A DNA stretch of 64,000 nt, from NCBI RefSeq assembly GCF_040958095.1, contig NC_091154.1, positions 43,848,735 to 43,912,734 of the forward strand, in the 5' to 3' direction. The position numbers and the translations under genes are program-made. The stretch is from Procambarus clarkii. Taxonomy: Eukaryota; Arthropoda; Malacostraca; Decapoda; Cambaridae. Position 1 is the stretch's first letter. Every line of letters begins with the position of its first letter. Below, piece after piece: positions 22,293 to 34,079 of this stretch. Below the pieces are notes generated by a model, which was given only the letters and a program-made list of their open reading frames with translations, was not told the DNA's origin and ran no database searches.

Positions 22293-22567
22293 TGGTTCAT
22301 ATGGTTCACTTGTTGAGTGGTCCACTTGTGTGATCCAACTTGTCATATGAAGGAATTATTAATTGTAGCCTGTGATAGAATGAGAGAGTTTTCCACCACT
22401 CTGTGAACTCTGTCCCAACATCGTAAGCTTGTGGACCACTTGTGCGGTTCACTTGTGTGGTCCACTTGTGTGATTGAACTTGTCATATGAGCGAATTATT
22501 AATTGTATTCTGTGATAGATTGGGAAAGTTTTCCACCAGACTGTGAACTCTATCTCAACATCGTAAG
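22293..22567. repeat. Tandem duplication of about 138 bp
   Basis: Two successive units share GTGGTCCACTTGTGTGAT, AACTTGTCATATGA, GAATTATTAATTGTA and CAACATCGTAAGC. 22568-22925 has no recognised feature apart from similarity of its ends to other dispersed AT-rich repeats. Confidence 0.8.
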
Positions 22568-22925
22568 CAAATCCGAACATTCCCCGCTTCGATGAACCAT
22601 TGTTTGTCGAACAGGGCGAGTATATTCGACCTGAAAAGTGTGCGAACTAGCTCAAGATTCGTTGAATTGAGGTTGTACTGTAATTTGAAATGAAATCGGC
22701 TCACAAAAGTGATGTACTGTCCCATTTTCTGTTCGAATCCTTCGGCATACTTGGAAAGTTTAGGAGAGGAAACTTTCAATTAATATTTTTCACAACGTTT
22801 TGAAACTTTAAGAGAATTTCCTGCCGTCCTAACCTACCAGAGGACCCCTAAACTTACTGTTTTGGAAAAAAAAAATCCAAAATTTATTTTCAATTTTTTT
22901 TTATTTTCAAATTACTGTGTCCTAA

Positions 22926-23010
22926 GTTGAACGAACTATATGGGGCGGAGCTGATTCATTCCAGTACGGAATTCATTCCATCTGTCTGGCCCAAACAACC
23001 CTTCTTCCCC
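22926..23010. repeat. Dispersed repeat shared with 42005-42080
   Basis: GAACGAACTATATGGGGCGG and CATTCCATCTGTCTGGCCCA recur with few changes next to TTAA element M4. The identity of the parent element is unknown. Confidence 0.65.
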
Positions 23011-23072
23011 CCCCCACCCAAAAAAAAACAAAAAAAAAAAATAATACAAAAAATTACAATCAAAGTGATTCC

Positions 23073-23167
23073 TTGTTAGTGCTGGTCCAGTTACCTGGGC
23101 ATCCTCAGAAGGCGAGTCCTTGCTAGTGCTGGGTGCTGGTCCAGTTGCCTGGGCATCCTCAGAAGGT
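23073..23167. repeat. Minisatellite flanking the 3' end of LINE copy 1
   Basis: Two units of about 48 bp contain GCTGGTCCAGTTGCCTGGGC and ATCCTCAGAAGG. The same units occur at 27343-27440 on the other side of the LINE, so the LINE inserted into this array. Confidence 0.8.
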
Positions 23168-23211
23168 AATTACCTAAGTGTAATTACTCAAGTGTAGTTA
23201 CAGGATGAGAG

Positions 23212-26130
23212 CTACGCTCGTGGTGTCCCGTCTTCCCCGCACTCTTTGTCATATAACGCTTTGAAACTACTGACGGTCTTGGCCTCCACCACCTTCTCCT
23301 CTAACTTGTTCCAACCGTCTACCACTCTATTTGCGAAGGTGAATTTTCCTATATTTCTTCGGCATCTGTGTTTAGCTAGTTTAAATCTATGACCTCTTGT
23401 TCTTGAAGTGCCAGGTCTCAGGAAATCTTCCCTGTCGATTTTATCAATTCCTGTTACTATTTTGTATGTAGTGATCATATCACCTCTTTTTCTTCTGTCT
23501 TCTAGTTTTGGCATGTTTAATGCTTCTAACCTCTCCTCGTAGCTCTTACCCTTCAGTTCTGGGAGCCACTTAGCATCATGTCTTTGCACCTTTTCCAGTT
23601 TGTTGATGTGCTTCTTAAGATATGGGCACCACACAACAGCTGCATATTCTAGCATTGGCCTAACAAAAGTCATGAACAATTTCTTTAGTATATCGCCATC
23701 CATGTATTTAAATGCAATTCTGAAGTTAGAAAGCATAGCATAGGCTCCTTGCACAATATTCTTTATGTGGTCCTCAGGTGATAGTTTCCTATCTAGAACC
23801 ACCCCTAGATCTCTTTCTTTATCAGAATTCTTTAAAGATTTCTCACATAATATATAGGTTGTGTGGGGGTCTATGTTCTCCTATTCCACATTCCATAACA
23901 TGACATTTATTAACATTAAATTCCATTTGCCAAGTGGTGCTCCATCTACTTATTTTGTCCAGGTCTTCTTGAAGGGCATGACAATCATCTAAATTTCTTA
24001 TCCTTCCTATTATCTTAGCATCATCAGCAAACATGTTCATATAATTCTGTATACCAACTGGTAGATCATTTATGTACACAATAAACATCACTGGTGCAAG
24101 AACTGAACCCTGTGGTACTCCACTTGTGACATTTCTCCATTCCGATACATTGCCTCTGATTACTGCCCTCATTTTTCTATCAGTCAGAAAATTTTTCATC
24201 CATGATAGAAGCTTACCTGTCACCCCTCCAATATTTTCCAGTTTCCAGAACAACCTCTTATGTGGAACTCTGTCGAAAGCCTTTTTTAGGTCCAGATAGA
24301 TGCAGTCAACCCAACCATCTCTTTCCTGTAATATCTCTGTGGCTCGATCATAGAAACTGAGTAAATTCGATACACAGGATCTTCCAGATCGAAAACCATA
24401 CTGTCTGTCTGATATTATATCATTTCTCTCTAGGTGTTCTACCCATTTAGTTTTGATTAGTTTTTCCAATACTTTCACTATTACACTTGTCAATGATACA
24501 GGTCTATAATTGAGGGGGTCTTCCCTGCTGCCATTTTTGTAGATTGGAACTATGTTAGCCTGTTTCCACATGTCTGCTACGATTCCTGTACACAGGGATG
24601 CCTGAAAGATCAGGTGAAGTGGAATGCTGAGCTCAGATGCACATTCTCTCAGAACCGATGGTGAAACGCCATCTGGGCCAGCTGCTTTGTTCTTACCGAG
24701 CTCCTTGAGCATTTTTTCCACTTCGTCTCTAGTCACCTCTATGTGCTCTATGTTGTTCTCTGGAATTCTTATTGTATCTGGTTCCCTAAAGATTTCATTT
24801 TGTACAAACACACTTTGGAACTTTTCGTTTAGTGTTTCACACATTTCCTTTTCATCTTCCGTGAATCTATATCCCATTTTCAACCTCTAAATATTATCCT
24901 TTACCTGCAATTTGTTGTTTATGAATTTATAGAATAGACCTGGTTCTGTTTTACATTTGTCTGCAATCCCTTTTTCAAAATTTCTTTCTGCCTCTCTCCT
25001 CACTGCCGTGTAGTTGTTTCTTGCATCTTTGTATCGCTAGTATGTTTGGGGGTTCGGCCTCTCCCTGTATTGATTCCATTTTTGTGTCTTTTGGTCTCTA
25101 GCCCTCTCGCAATTTCTATTGAACCAATCCTGTTTCCTAGTTCTGCATCTCTGTTTTGGTATAAATTTTTTTGTGCCTTTGTCATATATTTCACAAAACT
25201 TGACATACATCTCATTCACTTCCTTGCCTAACATCAAGTCTGTCCAATTATACTCACTAAAAAAATTTCTAAGGTCACCATAATGTCCTCTCCTGAAGTC
25301 TGGTTTTTCAACTGCTTCAACCTCTTTATTTTCTTCCAGCTTATAATGCATTGCATACTTTATTCCCAAAAAGACATGGTCACTTTTACCCAAGGGAGGA
25401 AGGTACTAAATGTCAAATATCTCTTCCTCCTTCCTGGTAAATATCAAATCTAGCATGGAGGGAACGTCCCCTTCCCTCATCCTCGTAGCTTGTTTAACAT
25501 GTTGATAAAAGAATGTTTCCAGGATGAGGTCTACAAATTTACAGGTCCAAAAATCTTCTGTTTTAGCTTCATATGCTTCCCAGTCTATGGATTTCAAGTT
25601 GAAGTCACCGACTATCAACAGTCGTGATCTATCGTTATCCGCTCTCGCTATAATCTCTCTCATTATTGTTATAAGACCTTCACGTTTACTATCTAGCTCC
25701 TCCTTTGACCATGTGCTGCTTGGCGGTGGACTATATGCATTTATTATCATTAGTTTATCATCCTCATGGCAGGTCTTTAGTGCTATTATGTCAACTTCTT
25801 GTGGATTGGCAGTCATTATTTCGTTCACCTTTAGGTGTTCTTTTACCAGCACAGCAACGCCACCGCCTTTCCTAATTTTTCTGTCCCGTCTCCAAATTGA
25901 GTAGCCCCTTGGGAATATGACCTCATTTAAAATTACATCTTCAAGTTTTGTCTCCGTGAGTGCAACAATGTCTGGTGTCTGCAGCTGTATTACATCACTT
26001 AACTCCAGTATCTTCGATCTTCACTCCATCTATGTTGGTGTATGCAATCTTCAGGAACTTGTTCCCCCTCTCCTTATTCTTCACTCCCCCTCTCTCTATT
26101 GATTTTGTTGGTTTGCCTTTATGTACCACT
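23212..26130 (-). pseudogene. LINE copy 1 ORF2: endonuclease-reverse transcriptase, broken
   Basis: ORF2 nicks target DNA and copies the RNA in place. The apurinic-type endonuclease part shows YTNIDGV, ALTETKL, GGGVAVLV, INAYSPP, VGDFNL, LDLIFTR and the KSDH motif. The RT part shows YGFRSGRS, IYLDLKKAFDRV (motif A), SGVPQGSVLAP (motif B), MFADDAK (motif C) and a C-terminal region with LGVVLDRKLS and WCPYLKK. Both catalytic RT regions are intact. Defects: a one-base insertion near 26020, TAG codons at 25406-25408, 25037-25039 and 24887-24889, and one extra C in the run at 23865-23869. All three TAGs are CAG in copy 2. Confidence 0.9.
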
Positions 26131-27145
26131 TTACTGGTTTGCCTACCCCTATCACTTTGTAGAAAAAAGAATTTATTTCTTCTTCATTCCTGCTCTCATT
26201 TAAATGTTTTGCCTCGGCGAGGTTCAGTTTCAGCTTCTCTCTGTCTTCTTTTGAAAGATCTCGTCTTAACGACCACACTTTCCCATCCTCATCACTTTGC
26301 AATTTTCTAGCATTCCTTAGTACTTCTTCCATCTGTTTGGCACCGTTTAGGGTGATCCTCAAAGGTCGATCTTTCCCTTTTACGTACCTGCCTATTCTCC
26401 TGTAGTCGCACACATTCTCTCTGCTTGTAAGACCTACCACGAGGCCAACAATTTTATCTACTACTTTAGCTTCTTCTACAGCTCTTTCTGACCTAGATGT
26501 TATCGCCTTTTCTTTGCAGCCAAAAATGATCAGGGACTTACTCCGATCAACTGTGTTTTGCACCAACTTTGGGTTAGATGCCAATTCTTTTCTCACTTCC
26601 AGCCTAATGTTTGTTTTATCTTGGTTGCTGCAGTGTTTGACTTCCTTTACTGCTTCTTCTATTTTTTCCTTCTCCTTGGCCACTTATGCATAAGTGAGTT
26701 GCATATCTTTCTTGCACTGTTCTATTCCCTGTGTAACTTCCTCCATCTGTGCTGACAAAAGCTGTTTCTCCTGTTGAATTTCCTTGCCTAATCTATTGTA
26801 GTCATTTATGTTTAAATTTACTTTAACTTCTTCCAAAGCTATTTTTAAGAGTTTATTTTCTTCTTCCATGGCTTTGCAATTTGTTTCCAATTGATTCTTA
26901 TCCTTGCGCAAGTCTTTCACTAAACCCTCAAGACATAAAACTTTGCTATTCAAATGGTCATTACTTTCTTTCAATTTACTAATTATTTCTACATGAGAGT
27001 TCACTATAGTATCTAAATTTACCAACTTGTTATGTAGACTGCTAATATCAATGCTTTCTTCATTGAATCCCTCAAAATCAAGCTCTGTTTTGTTTTTCCC
27101 CTTGCCAGTGGCCATCTTGAATGTTCTTCTCTGCACTGTAAACAC
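26096..27145 (-). pseudogene. LINE copy 1 ORF1: coiled-coil RNA-binding-type protein with one stop
   Basis: The first 153 residues are heptad-rich and charged (KLVNLDTIVNSHVEIISKL onward), typical of a coiled coil that trimerises LINE ORF1 proteins. After one TAA codon at 26684-26686, which is CAA in copy 2, the frame continues with KEKEKIEEAVKEVK and SKSLIIFGCKEK. The latter looks like the first strand of an RRM-like fold, followed by KDRPLRITLNGAKQ and KVWSLRRDLSKEDRE. The whole would be about 350 residues. Two Met codons at the start (27145 and 27115) are possible. Role inferred: RNA chaperone of the LINE particle. Confidence 0.82.
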
Positions 27146-27342
27146 TAGGGCAACTTTTTCTCATCCGATTTTTCACTTCCCTTAGCACTTTCCTGTTATC
27201 TCACCTATTTTTCAAGAGCACTATACCTTTATGTTCTCTGGGACACCACTCACTACCATCAACCTGTACTACAATACTTAGGATTGTTGAAATATGCTGG
27301 AGCTCCTCTGCTGCAAGTGTTGACCCTAGGGGTGTCACCTTT

Positions 27343-27440
27343 TTGACTCACCAAGGTGAGTCCTTGTTAGTGCTGGGTGCTGGTCTAGTTGCCTGGGCAT
27401 CCTCAGAAGAGGACCCCTTGCTAGTGCTGGGTGCTGGTCA
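27343..27440. repeat. Minisatellite flanking the 5' end of LINE copy 1
   Basis: Two units with GTGCTGGGTGCTGGTCTAGT and GCATCCTCAGAAG, the same family as 23073-23167. 27441-27820 beyond it is unique sequence with a block (GACACACTG and CCACACAATGCCA) also found near 42328-42375. Confidence 0.78.
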
Positions 27441-28018
27441 TCAGCATCATTATCTAACCACTGTCACATCAGAAAGTTGGAAATCTTCCTCACCAGCATC
27501 TCTTAATGTCTCAAAAATCACAATATCAAAGCCCTCAAAATCAGTCATCTTCGTCTTCATTCTCACCAGGTACCGGACTCAGAATTTTATTCCATGAATT
27601 CTTTAATGTGTGGGACTGTTAGAGAGGGAGGAAGGCAACCGTAAACCCTTCCCAAAGCCCCCCACCCCCTTCCCACTGACTACAGGAGTGACACACTGCT
27701 CCCCCACCACACAATGCCAAGTCAGCTGTAGTTTGCTACACACGCATTTGTCTTAAAAATTCAGTGAAAAGGAAATGTGTTCCAACTGTTTAAAATACTG
27801 TTTATCAAAATCTTCACCATAAAGGTGACACCCCTAGCATCAACACTTGCATCAGAGGAGCTCCAGCATATTTCAACAATCCTAGGTATTGTATTACAGG
27901 TTGATGATAGTGAGTGGTGTCCCAGAGAACATAAAAAGGTTTAGTGCTTTTGAAAATAGGTGAGATAACAGGAATGTGCTAAGGGAAGTGAAAAAACGGA
28001 TGAGAAAAAGTTGCCCTA

Positions 28019-29066
28019 GTGTTTCCAGTGCAGAGAACATTCAAGATGGCTGCTGGCAAGAGGAAAAACAAAACAGAGCTTGATTTTGTGGGATTCAATG
28101 AAGAAGGCATTGATATTAGCAGTCTACATAACAAGTTGGTAAAATTAGATACTATAGTCAACTGTCATGTAGAAATAATCAGTAAATTGAAAGAAAGTAA
28201 TGACCATTTGAATAGCAAAGTTTGATGTCTTGAGAGTTTAGTGAAAGACTTGTGCAAGGACAAGAATCAATTGGAAACAAATTGCAAAGCCATGGAAGAG
28301 GAAAACAAACTCTTAAAAATAGCTTCGGAAGAAGTTAAAGCAAGCTTAAACATAAATGACCACAATAGGTTAGGTAAGGAAATTCAACAGGAGAAACAGC
28401 TTTAGTCAGCACAGATGGAGGAAGTTACACAGGGAATAGAACAGTGCAAGAAAGATATGCAACTCACTTATGCACAAGTGGCCAAGGAGAAGGAAAAAAT
28501 TGAAGAAGCAGTAAAGGAAGCCAAACACTGCAGCAACCAAGATAAAACAAACATTAGGCTGGAAGTGAGAAAGGAATTAGCATCTAACCTGAAGTTGGTG
28601 CAAAACACAGTTGATCAGAGTAAGTCCCTGATAATCTTTGGTTGCAAAGAGAAGGAGATAACATCTAGGTCAGAAAGAGCTGTAGAAGAAGCGAAAGTAG
28701 TAGATAAATTTTTGGCCTCGTAGAAGGTCTTACTACCATAGAGAATGTGTGCGACTACAGGAGAATAGGCAAATACATAAAAGGGAAAGATCGACCTTTG
28801 AGGATCACCCTAAACGGTGTGCCAAACAGATGGAAGAAGCACTAAGGAATGCTAGAAAATTACAAAGTGATGAGGATGGGAAAGTGTGGTCGTTAAGACG
28901 AGATCTTTCAAAAGAAGACAGAGAGAAGCTGAAACTGAACCTCGCCGAGGAAAAACGTTTAAATGAGAGCAAGAATGAAGAAGAAATCAATTCTTTTTTC
29001 TACAAAGTGATAGGGGTAGGCAGACCAGTAAAGTGGTACATAAAGGCAAACCAACAAAATCAATAG
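28019..29066 (+). pseudogene. LINE copy 2 ORF1, broken
   Basis: Coiled-coil ORF1 as in copy 1, with TGA near 28223, TAG near 28403 and a frame change near 28705-28740. The C-terminal part resumes at about 28749 and ends ANQQNQ at 29066, overlapping the start of ORF2 by 34 bases in another frame. Confidence 0.82.
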
Positions 29067-31903
29067 AGAGAGGGGGAGTGAAGAATAAGGAGAGGGGGAA
29101 CAAGTTCCTGAAGATTGCATACACCAACATAGATGGAGTGAGATCGAAGATACAGGAGTTAAGTGATGTAATACAGCTGCAGACACCAGACATTGTTGCA
29201 CTCACGGAGACCAAACTTGAAGATGTTATTTTAAGTGAGGTCATATTCCCAAGGGGCTACTCAATTTGGAGACGGGATAGAAAAATTAGGAAAGGCGGTG
29301 GCGTTGCTGTGCTGGTGAAAGAACACCTAAAGGTGAAGGAAATAATGACTGCCAATCCACAAGAAGTTGATATAATAGCACTAAAGATCTGCCATGAGGA
29401 TGATAAACTAATGATCATAAATGCATATAGTCCACCGCCAAGCAGTACATGGTCAAAGGAGGAGCTAGATAGTAAACGAGAAGGTCTTATAACAATAATG
29501 AGAGAGATTATAGCAAGAGCGGATAACGATAGATCAAGACTGTTGATAGTCGGTGACTTCAACTTGAAATCCATAGACTGGGAAGCATATGAAGCTAAAA
29601 CAGAAGATTTTTGGACCTGTAGATTTGTAGACCTCAACCTGGAAACATTCTTGTATCAACATGTTAAACAAGCTATGAGGATGAGGGAAGGGGGACGTTC
29701 CCTCCATGCTAGATTTGATATTTACCAGGAAGGAGGAAGAGATATTTGACATTCAGTACCTTCCTCCCTTGGGTAAAAGTGACCATGTCTTTTTGGGAAT
29801 AAAGTATGCAATGCGTTATAATCTGGAAGAAAATAAGGAGGTTGAAGCAGTTGAAAAACCTGACTTTAGGAGAGGACATTATGGCGACCTTAGAAATTTT
29901 TTTAGTGAGTATAATTGGACAGAATTGATGCTAGGCAAGGGAGTGAATGAGATGTATGTCAAGTTTTGTGAAATACCCAGAACTAGGAAACAGGATTGGT
30001 TCAATAGAAATTGTGAGAGGGCCAGAGACCAAAAGACACAAAATGGAATCAATACAGGAAGAGGCCAAACCCCCAAACATACCAGCGATACAAAGATGCG
30101 AGAAACAACTACACCGCAGTGAGGAGAGAGGCAAAAAGAAATTTTGAAAAAGGGATTGCAGACAAATATAAAACAGAACCAGGTCTATTCTATAAATTCA
30201 TAAACAACAAATTGCAGGTAAAGGATAATATTCAGAGGTTGAAAATGGGAAATAGATTCACGGAAAATGAAAAGGAAATGTGTGAAACACTAAATGAAAA
30301 GTTCCAAAGTGTGTTTGTACAAAATGACATCTTTAGGGAACCAGGCACAATAAGAATTCCAAAGAACAACATAGAGCACATAGAGGTGTCTAGAGACGAA
30401 GTGGAAAAAATGCTCAAGGAGCTAAGCAAGAACAAAGCAGTTGGTCCAGATGGAGTTTCACCATGGGTTCTAAGAGAATGTGCACCTGAGCTGAGCATTC
30501 CACTTCAACTGATTTTTCAGGCATCCCTGTGTACAGGAGTTGTAGCTGATGTGTGGAAAAAGGCTAACGTAGTTCCAATCTACAAAAGTGGAAGCAGGGA
30601 AGACCTCCTTAATTATAGACCTGTATCATTGACAAGTGTAATAGTCAAAATATTGGAAAAAATAATTAAAACTAAATGAGTAGAACACCTGGAGGAAAAC
30701 AATATAATATCAGACAGACAGTATGGTTTTCGATCTGGAAGATCCTGTGTACCGAACATACTCAGTTTTTATGATCAAGCCACAGAGATTTTACAGGAAA
30801 GAGATGGTTGGGTTGACTGCATCTATCTGGACCTACAAATGGCTTTCGACAGAGTTCCCCATAAGAGGTTGTTCTGGAAACTGGAACATATTGGAGGAAT
30901 GACAGGTAAGCTACTAACATGGATGAAAAATTTCCTAACCGACAGAAAAATGAGGGCAGTAATCAGAGGCAAGGTATAGGATTGGAGGAATGTCACGAGT
31001 GGAGTACCACAGGGTTCAGTTCTTGCGCCGGTAATGTTCATTGTCTACATAAACAATCTACCAGTGGGAATACAGAATTACATGAACATGTTTGCTGATG
31101 ATGCTAAGATAATAGGGAAGATAAGAAACCTAGATGATTGCCATGCCCTTCAAGAAGACCTGGACAAAATGAGTATATGGAGCAACACTTGGCAAATGGA
31201 ATTTAATGTGAATAAATGCCATGTTATGGAATGTGGAATTGGAGAACATAGACCCCACACAACCTATAAATCATGTGAGAAATCTTTAAAGAATTCTGAC
31301 AAAGAAAGGGATCTAGGGGTGGTTCTAGATAGAAAACTGTCACCTGAGGACCACATTAAGAACATTGTGCGAGGAGCCTATGCTACACTTTCTATCCTCA
31401 GAATTGCTTTTAAATACATGGATGGAGAAATACTAAAGAAATTGTTCACGACCTTTATTAGACCAAAGCTGGAATATGCAGCGGTTGTATGGTGCCCATA
31501 TCTTAAGAAGCACATGAACAAACTGGAAAAGGTACAACGACATGCCACTAAGTGGCTCCCAGAACTGAAGGGCAAGAGATACGAGGAGAGGTTAGAGGCA
31601 TTAAATATGCTAAAACTAGAAGATAGAAGAAAAAGAGGCGATATGATCACTACGTTCAAAAAAGTAACAGGAATCGATAAAATTGATAGGGAAGAATTCC
31701 TGAGACCGGGAACTTCAAGAACAAGAGGTCATAGATTTAATCTAACGAAACAAAGCTGCTGGAGAAATATACGAAAATTAACTTTTGTAAACAGAGTGGT
31801 AGACGGTTGGAACAAGTTAAGTGAGAGGGTAGTGGAAGCCAAAACCGTCAGTAATTTCAAAGCATTATATGACAAAGAGTGCTGGGTAGATGGGACACCA
31901 TGA
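29033..31903 (+). pseudogene. LINE copy 2 ORF2: endonuclease-reverse transcriptase, broken
   Basis: The endonuclease domain is read intact to about 29690 (YTNIDGVRSK, ALTETKL, GGGVAVLV, INAYSPP, VGDFNL). One extra G in the run at 29689-29693 then shifts the frame. It resumes with LDLIFTR and GKSDHVFL. There is a deletion near 29975 relative to copy 1, a TGA at about 30680 (Trp in copy 1) and a TAG near 30978. The RT motif A core reads LDLQMAFDRV, and motif C MFADDAK is kept. The C-terminal part to 31903 is open. The start Met at 29033 lies inside ORF1, suggesting a translational overlap in the intact family. Confidence 0.87.
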
Positions 31904-31953
31904 GCGTAGCTCTCATCCTGTAACTACACTTAGGTAATTACTTAGGTAATTAC

Positions 31954-32343
31954 ATTATTATTGTTCCAGTATAACATTTTGCTAATAAAAAGACTATTTT
32001 CAGTGTAAATACTGCGATAATTGACAACACTTAAATTGATTTATGGCACCTGATGACAAGAGGTGGGGGCGGGTCGGTGATCAGGAGAGGGGGTAGAAGC
32101 CGGCTGCTGGTGATCAGATGCAGGAGGGGGGAGAGGGGTTTAGTAGGTCGGCAATAGGGAAGGGGGCGGCGACCAGCAGGCTTCAGGCCAGACCCTCCGC
32201 TACCTCCTCACCCTTTTTAATATATCCTCTTACCACTGACACCTCCATTTATTATGAATTCTTTATTTTGACTACGGAATATGAATTAGCGATGTATTAC
32301 AAGGAGATGAAATTGTAAAATTTTCTCAGCTTATTTTGTTTAA
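31954..32343. other. Interval without recognised features
   Basis: Unique sequence with a G-rich stretch (32060-32175) and AT-rich flanks. No frame or repeat boundary is convincing. Confidence 0.5.
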
Positions 32344-32789
32344 CTCTTAAACCGCTAAGGGCTTTTAGGCTTGCAACACCACCAAACGCAACAAAAAAGA
32401 ATAAAAAAATTTGATCGTCTTATAAAAATGTTCATCTGTGTTCCCTGATCACAGGAAAATGAATAAAAAAAACAGTGTTACAGGGATAAAAAAAACAAAA
32501 CCGGGATAGGTACCCAGAAAGGTAGGCGCCCCAAAACAAACCCTTATTCTGGTAAACTATTGCGACCAAAGACCGAAAAAGTGGACAGAACTCCCAAAAC
32601 AAAATTAGCAAACAAGCATGACGTCATCATGTCGCCGCGTTGCTGTCTGCGCAACCTTCCCCCCTCCCCTGGAGGGGAAAGGGAGGAGCCCCAGACCCCA
32701 CCGTCAACAACCCAACCGTTAGTTCTTAGGCTGGATGTCAAAAAGCGCGAAAACACCTCTGACCGGGAGGGAAGGAGGGATGCCGGGGA

Positions 32790-32880
32790 GCCTCTGGGAC
32801 TCACCCAGAAAATGGCGTTTCATTACATTCAACGCTGGTTTTCTGGGGGGAGCCCCGTCGGCTCCCCGGAGCTAACTACC
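32790..32880. repeat. Internal complementary region of DIRS copy C
   Basis: ACTCACCCAGAAAATGGCG to CATTCAACGCTGG, then TTTTCTGGGGGGAGCCCCG. It is nearly identical to the corresponding sites at 5795-5885 and 50720-50815. Confidence 0.8.
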
Positions 32881-32999
32881 CAAAGATAAGGAAAAACAGG
32901 GACTTACCCGGGAGGCGTCCTCACTCCTCAACGCGAAGTCGAGACAACTGGCTGCAACCGCCGACCCAATGCAACGCCGGCCCAACCAGGTCCAGGAAC

Positions 33000-33900
33000 G
33001 TTCACCAGGTAGCGAGCGGCCAGGACTCTGTTCGATCTCCAAAAACCCCGGGCCCGAATGTCCACATAAGACATGTTGCCAAAGACGGTAGCCAAAGCAG
33101 TAAATTTACGAACGTTGTGGGCCCGGGGAAAAACGCAGGCTGGCTACACTTAATAACCCTGCGGACGACCTGAGAGACCCGAGCCCGGGAACGGGGAAGA
33201 AGGGAAACCGGATCAACCCAGAGCGCATCCCCGGCAACTGAAGCCGTGGCTCGCAAGTAACGACGCAGAGCCGCAACCGGACATAACACATGATGCACCC
33301 CCGGCCTGATCAACCAAGCATCAACAACCAAAGGGCTCCTCCCGAACGCAGCCGTGTCATTCTTCACTAGAAAAGAGGGAGATGGCTGCAAGCGAACAAA
33401 ACGACCACCAGAACCGAAAGAGCAGAGACCTCTGTGCCGGAGAAGAGCATGAAGCTCCCCAACCTGACCCCCAGAGGCCAATGTCAAAAGGAAAAAAAGA
33501 GCCTTAGAAAAACAATCCTAAACGGAAGGGGCCCCAACAAACTGAGGAGAAGAGAGAACCGAGAGCACGTGGTCCAAGGACCAAGACAGCTCAGGCGGCG
33601 CATGAGCAGGCAGGAGGTGAAACGCATGAGACAGCTTGCGAAACGGGGCAGAAGTAACATCAACACCCAAAGCAAGCTAAAGTGGCTCTGCCAACGCCGC
33701 ATGATACGAGGCGACAGTATTCGGCATAAGATGATGGTCCTGAAACAACCAAGAGAGAAAGGACAGAACAACCCTATCAGAGACCGAAGAATACCGACGC
33801 AGTGATAGGAAAAACCGGAAGGACCACCAGGAAACTTCATACTGCCGCCGAGATGAAGCACGCAGGTGGGAGACCAAAAACGAAGCCACCTGATCACAAC
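33000..33900 (-). pseudogene. DIRS tyrosine recombinase (copy C), best preserved but broken
   Basis: Core-binding segment: RRQYEVSWWSFRFFLS, SFLSWLFQDHHLMPNTV and ASYHAALAEPL. Arg I region: ALASGGQVGELHALL, where Gln (codon CAG, 33464-33466) stands for the catalytic Arg. Then HHVLCPVAALRRYL and ALWVDPVSLLP. The His-x-x-Arg motif HNVRK and the Tyr region VLAARYLVNVPGPG are both present, but one C is missing just upstream near 33125, so they fall out of frame with the N-terminal half. This is the clearest of the copies for aligning the family. Confidence 0.87.
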
Positions 33901-34079
33901 ACAAGGAATGATAAACCCGAGTCAAAAACACCAGATGTGAAGACTCGAGGAGAAGACCGAACCAGCCTTGTACAGGGCTGGACCAATCTGCTGAAAGAGG
34001 CGGAGCCGTGGGAAGACCCTCGGGTTCAGACACTGAGCAAGCAGCGCCTGAAACCAAGGCTGGGCCGGCCACCAAGGAG

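Larger units (their letters stand above)
23168..27344 (-). mobile_element. CR1-like non-LTR retrotransposon (LINE copy 1)
   Basis: A near full-length two-ORF LINE on the minus strand: 5' UTR about 27146-27344, ORF1 27145-26096, ORF2 about 26130-23212, then a 3' end with repeated ACTTAGGTAATT-like units as in CR1-group tails. Both flanks are the same 48-bp minisatellite. It is broken by one stop in ORF1, three stops in ORF2 and two single-base insertions. It is the better preserved partner of the inverted copy at 27821-31953. Confidence 0.88.
27821..31953 (+). mobile_element. CR1-like LINE copy 2, inverted partner
   Basis: The same family as copy 1 on the opposite strand, 5' end to 5' end, with about 475 bases between. 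The 5' UTR starts AAAGGTGACACCCCTAG like copy 1. The 3' end carries two ACTTAGGTAATT units. By eye about 6% of positions differ over the first 400 bases of ORF1. This copy has more stops and frameshifts than copy 1. Confidence 0.87.

Noticed and set aside
23212-27145. Possible stop-codon reassignment (TAA/TAG read as Gln) in LINE copy 1
   Set aside because: Copy 2 has CAA/CAG at those places, the zinc-finger gene uses standard stops, and both LINEs have frameshifts. C-to-T decay explains it.
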